Part shown: positions 47,115 through 54,490 of the stretch, one piece after another
How the letters are laid out: every line of letters begins with the position of its first letter
Position numbering within the stretch: position 1 is the stretch's first letter
Assembly: GCF_002159975.1 (NCBI RefSeq)
Contig: NZ_NFJR01000006.1
Coordinates: forward strand, 161,600 to 225,599
From: Barnesiella sp. An22
GTDB taxonomy: Bacteria > Bacteroidota > Bacteroidia > Bacteroidales > Barnesiellaceae
Length of the DNA stretch: 64,000 nt
Direction: 5' to 3'
Notes under the pieces: model-generated
The model's input: the letters and a program-made list of their open reading frames with translations, nothing else
Database searches by the model: none
Told to the model about the DNA's origin: nothing
Made by a program: the position numbers and the translations under genes

Positions 47115-47586
47115 GGTCGATTTGTTCAATGAGGTTACAGATGTGCCGGTATCTACCGCCCAGTCGGGCGGCAATGGCCCGTACTTCGTCGTATCGCCTC
47201 AGCCGGAAAGCAGCCTCGGCCTTGAGGCGAAGGAAAAGGGACTCGGTCTCGGGAGAAAAGGGTGTAACAAGCATGGGGCACAAGGACAAGGCGCTCTCAT
47301 GCTCCCAGTCGAGCAGGGATTGGGGCAAAGCCGAAGGCGCGGAACAAGGGTGTACCGGCAGCAAACGGTCGGCCTCGCAGAGCAGAGAATAGCACCGCTC
47401 ATAATCACCCGCCCCGAAACAGCACACCGCCTTGTTGTAAACGACCCGCAAGTCGTCACCGGCAAGCCGGTCGAAACAGGCATAGCCCAGGGAATAGGCC
47501 CCGCAAGCGAGATAGCTCACCCCGGCCTCGAACAGCCGGTCGGCCCCGGCACCTGTAACGACCGCTTTATCTCCGAGCAAATTCAC
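47092..47586 (-). CDS. Small TPR-like protein of unknown function
   Basis: 164 residues, no signal. Two or three TPR-like helix pairs can be seen (AGVSYLACGAYSLGYACFDR, RVVYNKAVCCFGAGDYERCY, LRLKAEAAFRLRRYDEVRAI), which fits a protein-binding helical repeat. I do not recognise the family. It overlaps the large ankyrin gene by 23 bp and starts 12 bp after a lipoprotein gene. Confidence 0.7.
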   Translation of the reverse strand: MNLLGDKAVVTGAGADRLFEAGVSYLACGAYSLGYACFDRLAGDDLRVVYNKAVCCFGAGDYERCYSLLCEADRLLPVHPCSAPSALPQSLLDWEHESALSLCPMLVTPFSPETESLFLRLKAEAAFRLRRYDEVRAIAARLGGRYRHICNLIEQIDHDSQSHL

Positions 47587-47598
47587 CCGTCATCCGTT

Positions 47599-48264
47599 TT
47601 ACTCGAACTCTACCTGCCCGGCCTCGTTCACCCGGAATGGCACAGTGTAGTAGTTGGTAGTGAGTAATCGGCCGTTCATCTCGGTCTTCTCGCCTTTCTT
47701 CGTGTAGTTCAGCGAGAAATAGGCATATTGCTTCTGGCTGTCGGCCTTGTAGGATTCGTCTCGGTTCCAACGCTCCACGTCATTCAGCCCGACGGGCAAG
47801 GTATAAAAAGTGTAGTTTTCGACCGATTTCAATTCATATTGGTCGCCTTCTTCCTCGGCTTGCAACAGATTATTCCCCTCCTCGCCCCACTTTTGCAACT
47901 TCGCTGCGTCGATAGCATTCAGGTCGAGTGTAGCCGTTGGTTCATAAGCGTATGTTTGGCGGTTACTTTTCGAAGGTTCATCGGCTTTGAAATCGCCGCC
48001 ATCCTTGTTAATCGTCAATACGTAATCGCTATTGTCGGGAGTAATATAAAACACGATTACCTGGCTCAACACATTCTCGAGCTTGCGGTCGCCACGATCT
48101 TCGTTCATCTCGACTCGATAGACTTTTGCATCAGCGGGTACATGAGTTTTCACGAGTTCCTTCACTTTGGCCACAGCCTCTTCAGAAGCCATACCCAAAT
48201 CATTGCCCGACGAGCAGGACGACAACATGGCCACGGCAATAGCCACAGCCGTTAAGATTCTCAT
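47599..48264 (-). CDS. Predicted lipoprotein of unknown function
   Basis: 221 residues from ATG 48264, giving the signal MRILTAVAIAVAMLSSC with lipobox Cys. The body is soluble and beta-rich (VIVFYITPDNSDYVLTINKD, NYTFYTLPVGLNDVERWNRD) and ends NYYTVPFRVNEAGQVEFE. No known domain is recognised. Confidence 0.72.
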   Translation of the reverse strand: MRILTAVAIAVAMLSSCSSGNDLGMASEEAVAKVKELVKTHVPADAKVYRVEMNEDRGDRKLENVLSQVIVFYITPDNSDYVLTINKDGGDFKADEPSKSNRQTYAYEPTATLDLNAIDAAKLQKWGEEGNNLLQAEEEGDQYELKSVENYTFYTLPVGLNDVERWNRDESYKADSQKQYAYFSLNYTKKGEKTEMNGRLLTTNYYTVPFRVNEAGQVEFE

Positions 48265-48309
48265 AACTTTTGTAATCATGATATAGATGTTTTAGTTGGT
48301 TGTCATATA

Positions 48310-48789
48310 CTAACCGAGCAGAGCACGAAACTCTTCGTACTGCTCCCACGAATCGAAATAGGGAATTTCGAAAACCAAGTATCGGTCGGGCAGACTCACC
48401 TTGCACTGGCTCTCCTTCTCGTCGTACTTGATATACTCGATATCGCTGATGGAAAAGGTGTCGTACTCGACCCGCCCCGACTTTACCGTCGGGTAGGTAA
48501 CCTTGTTGCCATCGACCGTAATCATGGCCCCCTCGCGAATGAGAGCACGAGCCTTGCGCATGGCCAGCCAGGTGAATATCAGCAACACAATGCCACCGAT
48601 AATGAAGATGGTCGAGAGTACCGCCGGCGACAGAATGTGCAAACGACGAATGCGCAACCCGAAAGGCCAGATGGCCGGGACGACAATCATGCCGATACCG
48701 AATGCCAGGTTGGACCACTGGTTGGTGAAAATGCTCCCAGGGGTATAGTTGAATGTCTTGTGAATGCTTGTAAATCGCTCCTGTTCCAT
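48310..48789 (-). CDS. Small membrane protein with two TM segments and PH-like C-terminus
   Basis: 159 residues from MEQERFTSIHKTFNYTPGSI at 48789. Two hydrophobic helices lie at about 28-46 and 55-78; the C-terminus (VTYPTVKSGRVEYDTFSISD, IEYIKYDEKESQCKVSLPDR) has the look of a bacterial PH-like domain. First gene of the long minus-strand run; its promoter region carries TetR-like palindromes. Confidence 0.75.
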   Translation of the reverse strand: MEQERFTSIHKTFNYTPGSIFTNQWSNLAFGIGMIVVPAIWPFGLRIRRLHILSPAVLSTIFIIGGIVLLIFTWLAMRKARALIREGAMITVDGNKVTYPTVKSGRVEYDTFSISDIEYIKYDEKESQCKVSLPDRYLVFEIPYFDSWEQYEEFRALLG

Positions 48790-48794
48790 AAATA

Positions 48795-48872
48795 TTACCG
48801 TTCGGTCATTTTTAACAGGAGCAAAGATAGAACAAAAAAAATAAAAATATGACCAGTTGGTCATATTTTTAT
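48795..48872 (-). promoter_or_regulatory. Promoter with two TetR-type palindromes ahead of the ten-gene run
   Basis: A perfect inverted repeat with 15-nt arms and a GT spacer spans 48841-48872, core TGACCAGTTGGTCA (48850-48863). A related imperfect palindrome TTACCGTTCGGTCA lies at 48795-48808. Between them the minus strand has TATCTTTG (48829-48822). The upstream palindrome covers where a -33 box would be; the other covers the start of transcription. The 15-nt hairpin, with T-tracts, could also end the TetR transcript. Confidence 0.6.
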
Positions 48873-48894
48873 TTTTTTATGATTCTCACTGTGA

Positions 48895-49509
48895 TTAGCG
48901 TTTCAACTGATTATAAATATACCGGAAGTGTGCGGCCAATCGATTCACATCGAGCCCCTCGTAAAACGACATTTCGAACGACATGCCCACAAACGTGAGG
49001 CGGAACTGGGCCACCGCCTCCTCCACATCGGTCTCCCGATTGATTTCGCCGCTTTCGATAGCCCGACGGATAACGCTACGCCAATGGTCGTACTCCGATT
49101 CAATCCAGGCATGCAACTTGGCCTTACCGTCTGGATAATAGAAGAGTACCTGCTGGAAGAGATGGAAATAACCCGCATTGGCCGACTGACCGGGCATGGC
49201 CTCCTGCCGCACATTGCCCAATCGTACAATCTCGGCCATCGTACGCTCTACTCCGGCCACGTACTTATCGATAAAATCGGACAGCGTACCGTCCGACTCC
49301 TCATACTTGTGCTTCGGGTCCTGGGCGTTGAACAGATATTTGTCGGCCACAGCCACAAACAAATCGAGTTTGGTAGGATAGTAATTAAAGATACCCGTCT
49401 TGGTCAGCCCCACCATGCGGGTAATCATCTGCAGGCTCACCCGCTCGTAATTCATCGACATGAACAACTGCAGCGCGCTTTGCAAGATTTCCTCTCTATT
49501 GGTTTTCAT
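48895..49509 (-). CDS. TetR/AcrR-family transcriptional regulator
   Basis: 204 residues. N-terminal helix-turn-helix (about 5-50) with REEILQSALQLFMSMNYERV, LQMITRMVGLTKTGIFNYY; the C-terminal ligand domain is helical without recognisable features (KYVAGVERTMAEIVRLGNVR). It lies upstream of the ten-gene run on the same strand, with palindromes in between. Confidence 0.92.
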   Translation of the reverse strand: MKTNREEILQSALQLFMSMNYERVSLQMITRMVGLTKTGIFNYYPTKLDLFVAVADKYLFNAQDPKHKYEESDGTLSDFIDKYVAGVERTMAEIVRLGNVRQEAMPGQSANAGYFHLFQQVLFYYPDGKAKLHAWIESEYDHWRSVIRRAIESGEINRETDVEEAVAQFRLTFVGMSFEMSFYEGLDVNRLAAHFRYIYNQLKR

Positions 49510-49531
49510 ACACTCTTTCCTATAATATTAT

Positions 49532-49563
49532 CAAAGATACAGGCTTATTTTTGAAAAATCAAA
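49532..49563 (-). promoter_or_regulatory. Promoter of the TetR-family gene
   Basis: TATCTTTG (49539-49532) and TTTG (49563-49560) on the minus strand, 20 bp apart; 22 bp from the -7 box to the start codon. Confidence 0.75.
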
Positions 49564-49638
49564 TGAAAAAATTCCGGGGCTGTCGCTCCCGACCAACTTT
49601 TTGCGTACCTTTGAACAGGAGAGAACAACGCATACACC

Positions 49639-52227
49639 ATGAAACACCGTATAGTTAATTTACTGATAATCTTATTGATTACCATGCAACCTGCCCGTTC
49701 ACAAACGACAAACGACGATACCCGCGTAATCGAACTCGACCGAGGGTGGAGCTTCGCCGCCGAAGGGGATAGCCTCTCTTACCCGGCCGTGGTGCCCGGC
49801 ACCGTGCATGCCGACCTGCTGCGCAACGGGCTGCTCGACAACCCTTTCTACGGGACGAACGAGGAAAAGGTGGCCTGGGTCGAAACAAAAGGGTGGAGCT
49901 ACACCACCACCTTCACCGTCGATGCCGACGACTTGGCCCGGTACTCCTGTGCCCGCCTCATCTTCGAGGGACTCGACACCTTTGCCCGCATCGTTCTCAA
50001 CGGCGAGCCGGTGATGCAGACCGACAACATGTTCGTGGCCTGGGAGAAGGAGGTACGGGATAAAATCGTTGCAGGTGAGAATACCCTCGCCGTGCACTTC
50101 GCCTCGCCCCTCAAGGCCGTAGAGCCGATATACAGCCTGACCGGCATCGACTACCCCGCCGACAACGACCGCAGCACCCCCCACCTGAGCGCATACGCCC
50201 GCAAGGCTCCCTACCACTACGGGTGGGACTGGGGTATCCGACTGGTGGGTTGCGGCATCTGGCGACCGGCCCGACTGGTGCTCTACGACGGCTGCCGCAT
50301 CGACGACGCCTTTACCCGCACCCTGCACATCGACAACGACCGGGCCCGACTGGCTACCGACCTGACCATCGTCAACGAGAACCGCCAGGCTGCCGAAGGG
50401 GTCGAAGTGCTGCTCACCATCGCCAAAGCGGGCAAGAAGGTGGCCCACTCGACCCGTCGCTGCCCCCTGCAACCGGGCGAAAACCGCATCGGCTTCACCT
50501 CCGAAATCGAGCAGCCCCAACTGTGGCAGCCCAACGGCTGGGGCGAAGCGCATCTCTACGATGTGGATATAACGCTCGTACAAAACGGCCGAACCCTGGG
50601 GAGCAAACATTACCAGACCGGGATACGCACCATCGAGTTCGTCAACGAACGGGACTCGCTGGGCCGCAACTTCTACTTCCGCATCAACGGCCAACCGCTC
50701 TTCGCCAAAGGCACCAACTACATCCCCCAGGACATCATTCTCACCCGTGTCACCCCCGACGACTACACCCGGCTGTTCCGGGCCATGAAGCAGTCGCACA
50801 TGAATATGGTGCGGGTTTGGGGCGGCGGCGTGTATGAGGATGAGCTCTTCTACCAGCTGGCCGACCGCTACGGCATACTCGTGTGGCAGGACTTCATGTT
50901 TGCCTGCTCGGCCTATCCCGGTGACCCGGACTTTCTCGGCAACGTAGCCCGCGAGGCCCGCTACAACATCCGCCGCCTGCGCAACCACCCCTCGCTGGCC
51001 CTGTGGTGCGGCAACAACGAAATCTACGAGGGACTCAAATACTGGGGGTGGAACCGCCGCTACACGCCCGAGACTTTCGAGAAGATGCGGCGCGACTACC
51101 ACACTCTCTTCCGCGACACGCTCGCCGCGTATGTGCGCCGGTACGACCCGCAACGCAGCTACATACACACCTCGCCCGACTCGGCCAACTGGGGGCGCCC
51201 CGCTACCCAGACCCAGGGCGACATACACTACTGGGGCATCTGGTACGGGCAGGAGATGTTTGACGCCATGGACACGCTCCAGCTGCGGTTCGTCAGCGAA
51301 TTCGGCTTCGAATCCTTCCCCGAGATGAAAACCCTGCGCACCTTCGCCGGCCCGGCCGACCTGAGCATCGACTCCGAGGTGATGACCCACCGCCAGAAGA
51401 GCAGCATCGGCAACGACCTGATAAAAACCTACATGCAGCACTACTACCGCATGCCCCGCAACTTCGACGACTTCGTCTACCTGGGGCTGCTGCTCCAGGG
51501 GCACGGTATCGCCTACGGCATCGAAACCAACCGCCGGCAGCGCCCCGTGTGCATGGGTTCGCTCTACTGGCAGCTCAACGACAGTTGGCCCGCCATCTCG
51601 TGGTCGGCCATCGACTATTACAAAAACAAGAAGGCACTCTATTACCACGCCCGCGACGCCTTTGCCCCCCTGATGCTTTCGACCTTCGTCCGGGGCGACA
51701 GCCTCGAGATTCATGTTCTCTCCGACCGGCTCGACCGGCTCGACCAGACACAGATTGTCGTGGGCATCGACGACTTCCACGGCAACCGGCTGAATAGCGT
51801 CACCCTCGAGCGCACCGTCCGGCCCAACGCCAGCCAGAGGATGGCCACCCTCGCCCTGGCCGACCTGCTGAAGGGACACCCCGCCAACGAGGTATTGCTG
51901 ACTTGGCAGATACGCCACGACGGAGAAACCCTCGCCCACGGCCACAAGTTTCTGGTGCTGCCCAAGGAGCTGAAGCTACCCCGTCCTCATCTGACAAAAG
52001 CCATCGAGACAACGCCCCAAGGCATCGCCCTTACCCTCACCACCGACTGTCTGGCCAAGGATGTGTTCATCGAGATACCCACACAAGGGGCCGACCTCTC
52101 CGACAACTTCTTCGACCTGCTGCCGGGCGAGCGCAAGGTGGTGACCATCGAGAGTGCCGACATCACCCCCGACGATATGGCCCGTATCCGGATACGTACC
52201 CTCACCGATACGTATGAGGGAGAGTGA
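49639..52227 (+). CDS. Exported GH2 beta-mannosidase
   Basis: 862 residues with a signal peptide (about 1-21). Jelly-roll N-terminal domain (WSYTTTFTVDADDLARYSCA, about 40-215), immunoglobulin-like domain, then a TIM barrel with WGGGVYEDELFYQLADRYGI near 394, SLALWCGNNEIYEG carrying the acid/base Glu near 460, and RFVSEFGFESFPEM with the nucleophile near 555. YHYGWDWGIRLVGCGIW is a beta-mannosidase hallmark distinguishing it from beta-galactosidases. It removes mannose from the non-reducing end of beta-mannosides, probably in the periplasm. -7-like TACCTTTG at 49606-49613. No other glycan genes are beside it. Confidence 0.93.
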   Translation: MKHRIVNLLIILLITMQPARSQTTNDDTRVIELDRGWSFAAEGDSLSYPAVVPGTVHADLLRNGLLDNPFYGTNEEKVAWVETKGWSYTTTFTVDADDLARYSCARLIFEGLDTFARIVLNGEPVMQTDNMFVAWEKEVRDKIVAGENTLAVHFASPLKAVEPIYSLTGIDYPADNDRSTPHLSAYARKAPYHYGWDWGIRLVGCGIWRPARLVLYDGCRIDDAFTRTLHIDNDRARLATDLTIVNENRQAAEGVEVLLTIAKAGKKVAHSTRRCPLQPGENRIGFTSEIEQPQLWQPNGWGEAHLYDVDITLVQNGRTLGSKHYQTGIRTIEFVNERDSLGRNFYFRINGQPLFAKGTNYIPQDIILTRVTPDDYTRLFRAMKQSHMNMVRVWGGGVYEDELFYQLADRYGILVWQDFMFACSAYPGDPDFLGNVAREARYNIRRLRNHPSLALWCGNNEIYEGLKYWGWNRRYTPETFEKMRRDYHTLFRDTLAAYVRRYDPQRSYIHTSPDSANWGRPATQTQGDIHYWGIWYGQEMFDAMDTLQLRFVSEFGFESFPEMKTLRTFAGPADLSIDSEVMTHRQKSSIGNDLIKTYMQHYYRMPRNFDDFVYLGLLLQGHGIAYGIETNRRQRPVCMGSLYWQLNDSWPAISWSAIDYYKNKKALYYHARDAFAPLMLSTFVRGDSLEIHVLSDRLDRLDQTQIVVGIDDFHGNRLNSVTLERTVRPNASQRMATLALADLLKGHPANEVLLTWQIRHDGETLAHGHKFLVLPKELKLPRPHLTKAIETTPQGIALTLTTDCLAKDVFIEIPTQGADLSDNFFDLLPGERKVVTIESADITPDDMARIRIRTLTDTYEGE

Positions 52228-52299
52228 TGAGAGAATTTGGGAAATCTGACTAAAGTCGGAAAAGAATAAAGCACTTAAAAAACAACAAATAAGAATTGT

Positions 52300-52743
52300 A
52301 TGGTATTATCTTATTGGTTCAAAGGATTTGAAAAAGGACTTGCCCGCCTGTCGGACAAGCAGCGGAGTGAACTATTGGCCGAGTGTAGCAAAAGTTGCGT
52401 GAGGCAAGGCACATTCTCGATTTACCAAGAGCTCTACAACCAAGCTAATGGCGACTTGGATCAATTTTTTACACAAGCTAACGAGCTGCCAGGAGTACGT
52501 TGCGAAATCGTAGAAAGCGAATCGGTGTACCATCTATATTTCGAGAGTTACACCTGCGAACTGTGCCAAAAAGGCTATGTGTCAACCCCGTTACTTTGTG
52601 AATGCTCCCGACAAAGTATTCTCTATGTACTATCTGAACTGTGGAGAAACAGATACTTTCGGGTAACGCTTTGCCATTCAATTCTGCAAGGAGCCTACGA
52701 TTGTAAAATGCAAATAGAAACCGAAAAGAGAATAACCGTATGA
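52300..52743 (+). CDS. Small Cys-rich protein, V4R/thiazoline-hydrolase-like by shape
   Basis: 147 residues, no signal. Cysteines fall at CSKSCV near 29-33, CEIVES, CELCQKG near 85-88, CECSRQSILYV near 99-101, CHS near 124 and YDCKMQIE near 134. The Cys spacing and the end (LCHSILQGAYDCKMQIE) resemble small ligand-binding proteins of the V4R / L-2-amino-thiazoline-4-carboxylate hydrolase-like type in Bacteroidetes; I am not certain of the family. Its stop overlaps the next gene's ATG (ATGA), so both are translated together. Base composition is lower in G+C than that of the GH2 gene before it. Confidence 0.72.
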   Translation: MVLSYWFKGFEKGLARLSDKQRSELLAECSKSCVRQGTFSIYQELYNQANGDLDQFFTQANELPGVRCEIVESESVYHLYFESYTCELCQKGYVSTPLLCECSRQSILYVLSELWRNRYFRVTLCHSILQGAYDCKMQIETEKRITV

Positions 52744-53564
52744 AAGGAGTAAACTCTCAGGAAACAACTCGTACCTGCATATTTACAAATAAAGAAGATT
52801 TAAAATGGGTCTTTCTGTCACATTCAAACAAAGACTATTTACAAGTCCGAAAAATCAGGAACAAATTGGAAGAAAAAAATCTATATCCAATTATGTTTTA
52901 TCTAAAATGTTTGGAAAATGCGCCCAATGAATCCGTTCTAGATATAATAAAACAAGAAATAGAAGCCAGACCTCGATTCGTCCTATGCCAAAGTGAGAAT
53001 ACATTAAAATCTTATTGGGTTCAACAAGAGATAGAATATATAAAGTCTATCAAAAGGCCGTACGAAATAATCAATCTTAATGATAGTAATAGCATAGCCA
53101 GAGGTATTGACTCTATTTATAAAAGGTCTAATGTTCTAATAATAAGTTCTAGAGTTGAAAAAGACATTTCAAATAAAATAGAACAAATGGGCTACAACAC
53201 ATATCTTGTTGATGAGAATATGGTAACCTATAACTACTTTGGAGGCATGAATTTTCAACAGTATGAGAATATGGTATATCAAAAATGCCTTCATTCGCTA
53301 AAAAACGGATACTGTCTACTACTTCTTTACGATCAAACAGAATTTTATAAAACTCATTATCAGACTATTATAAATATCGCAATGAGTAATAAAGAATATA
53401 TAGATTACCTAATTCCTATTATTATGGAAGAAAATATTAAAAATATTCCTTCGGAGTTCGACAATCTTCCTAATTTTTTAGATGCCAGCATTTATTCTAA
53501 CGAGATAAAGGCTGATATAATCGCAAATCACCTCCAATATATAGATATATTGAAGAATTTATAA
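52740..53564 (+). CDS. Tandem TIR-like domain protein
   Basis: 274 residues, cytoplasmic. Residues about 22-118 look like a TIR domain: WVFLSHSNKDYLQVRKIRNK (box 1 FLSHSNKD at 25-32), then SENTLKSYWVQQEIEYIKS with a W-x3-E (W93, E97), the position of the catalytic Glu in NAD-cleaving TIRs. Residues about 131-265 look like a second, diverged TIR-type alpha/beta fold (NVLIISSRVEKDISNKIEQM, GYCLLLLYDQTEFYKTH, YLIPIIMEE) without that W..E pair. The gene is strongly AT-rich (many ATA and AGA codons) compared with neighbours, which suggests transfer. It overlaps the preceding gene by 4 bp. Defence-type NADase activity is inference. The SSRVEKDISN stretch could be read otherwise. Confidence 0.75.
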   Translation: MKGVNSQETTRTCIFTNKEDLKWVFLSHSNKDYLQVRKIRNKLEEKNLYPIMFYLKCLENAPNESVLDIIKQEIEARPRFVLCQSENTLKSYWVQQEIEYIKSIKRPYEIINLNDSNSIARGIDSIYKRSNVLIISSRVEKDISNKIEQMGYNTYLVDENMVTYNYFGGMNFQQYENMVYQKCLHSLKNGYCLLLLYDQTEFYKTHYQTIINIAMSNKEYIDYLIPIIMEENIKNIPSEFDNLPNFLDASIYSNEIKADIIANHLQYIDILKNL

Positions 53565-53648
53565 CTATTTTACCTATCCTAAGATGTCAACTGTATTCAC
53601 TGCAAAAGGGGACTAACGTTTCAAAATGTTGATTTCAGGAACTATGTA

Positions 53649-54275
53649 TCAGGAGAGCATATACCCCTTGTTCTCCTTCTTGAGCACGCCTTGATTGACC
53701 AGTTGCAGGATAGCTCTTGAAAGAGAGGGACGGGCCACCCCGAGAATGAAAGCAACCTCCTGCAGGTTCTGTATGGTTCCGTTTTTTTCGATGTAGCTTA
53801 TAATCCTCGACGAAAGCGTCTGCAAGGCAAACTCGTTCAGACGTTTACTCAAGAACACGCTGTGGTCCGATATGACCGTCAGATAATTTCGCAAGACCAA
53901 AGAGTCTTCTTCGATAATTTTCAACAGGCTCTCCTTGTTGACAATCCAAAGGCTACAGTCACTATTGGCCAATATGGTAACGGGGAATATCCCCTCGGTA
54001 CTGAATAGAAAGGAAGAGGCCAACACATCGGGAGCCGAGAGGGTATCCAATGTCAGCTCCTTACCCTCCTCGCTAATCATTTTGGCATAAACACTGCCTT
54101 CGCACAGAATATACAGCGAACGGCACACATTCCCTTGCATGGCTATGGTTTCTCCCTTTTTGTAATGCACATAGCGGCTGGGGTAATCGTGCATGATTTT
54201 TTCGATAACTTCTTTATTTCCGCCTTTGAATAAAGGCATTTCATAAATATCATTATTCATTGTAGCCCAATCCAT
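53649..54275 (-). CDS. Crp/Fnr-family transcriptional regulator
   Basis: 208 residues. Cyclic-nucleotide-binding-type beta-roll about 20-125 (YVHYKKGETIAMQGNVCRSL, YILCEGSVYAKMISEEGKEL). Helix-turn-helix at about 165-195 (QNLQEVAFILGVARPSLSRA) and ending LVNQGVLKKENKGYMLS. No N-terminal Fnr-type Cys cluster; only Cys in the beta-roll. The stop is 84 bp from the TIR gene end and the start is divergent from the lipoprotein operon. Confidence 0.93.
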   Translation of the reverse strand: MDWATMNNDIYEMPLFKGGNKEVIEKIMHDYPSRYVHYKKGETIAMQGNVCRSLYILCEGSVYAKMISEEGKELTLDTLSAPDVLASSFLFSTEGIFPVTILANSDCSLWIVNKESLLKIIEEDSLVLRNYLTVISDHSVFLSKRLNEFALQTLSSRIISYIEKNGTIQNLQEVAFILGVARPSLSRAILQLVNQGVLKKENKGYMLS

Positions 54276-54296
54276 ATCTTACCGATTTTTCCTTGC

Positions 54297-54384
54297 GTAA
54301 CAATTGTTACCGATTATGACCATACAATCTGGTACTTTTGCACCGGTCAAAAAGATTTAGACAATTTGTAACAATAGGTAACAT
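54297..54384 (+). promoter_or_regulatory. Crp/Fnr-type palindrome and promoter of the lipoprotein operon
   Basis: GTAACAATTGTTAC, a perfect palindrome, at 54297-54310; TACTTTTG (-7 box) at 54333-54340 with no TTTG at the -33 position. The palindrome centre falls about 41-46 bp before the expected transcription start, the usual activator position. Two more GTAACA half-sites lie at 54368 and 54378. The 14-bp GTAAC-N4-GTTAC form resembles sites reported for HcpR-type Fnr proteins; that link is from memory. The rest of 54385-54490 shows nothing. Confidence 0.6.
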
Positions 54385-54490
54385 CATACACACTTATCAA
54401 CGATCAAAATTACCCATTTTGTTCTGTTTAATCTCTTTTTTCCCAACAAAATACAACTAAACGAACCCGAAACAAAGAAGTGTTCATAAA

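Noticed and set aside
49699..51945. 748-codon minus-strand frame opposite the beta-mannosidase gene
   Set aside because: It is the mirror of G+C-rich codon use in GH2; the plus strand carries all catalytic motifs and the minus product has no known domain.
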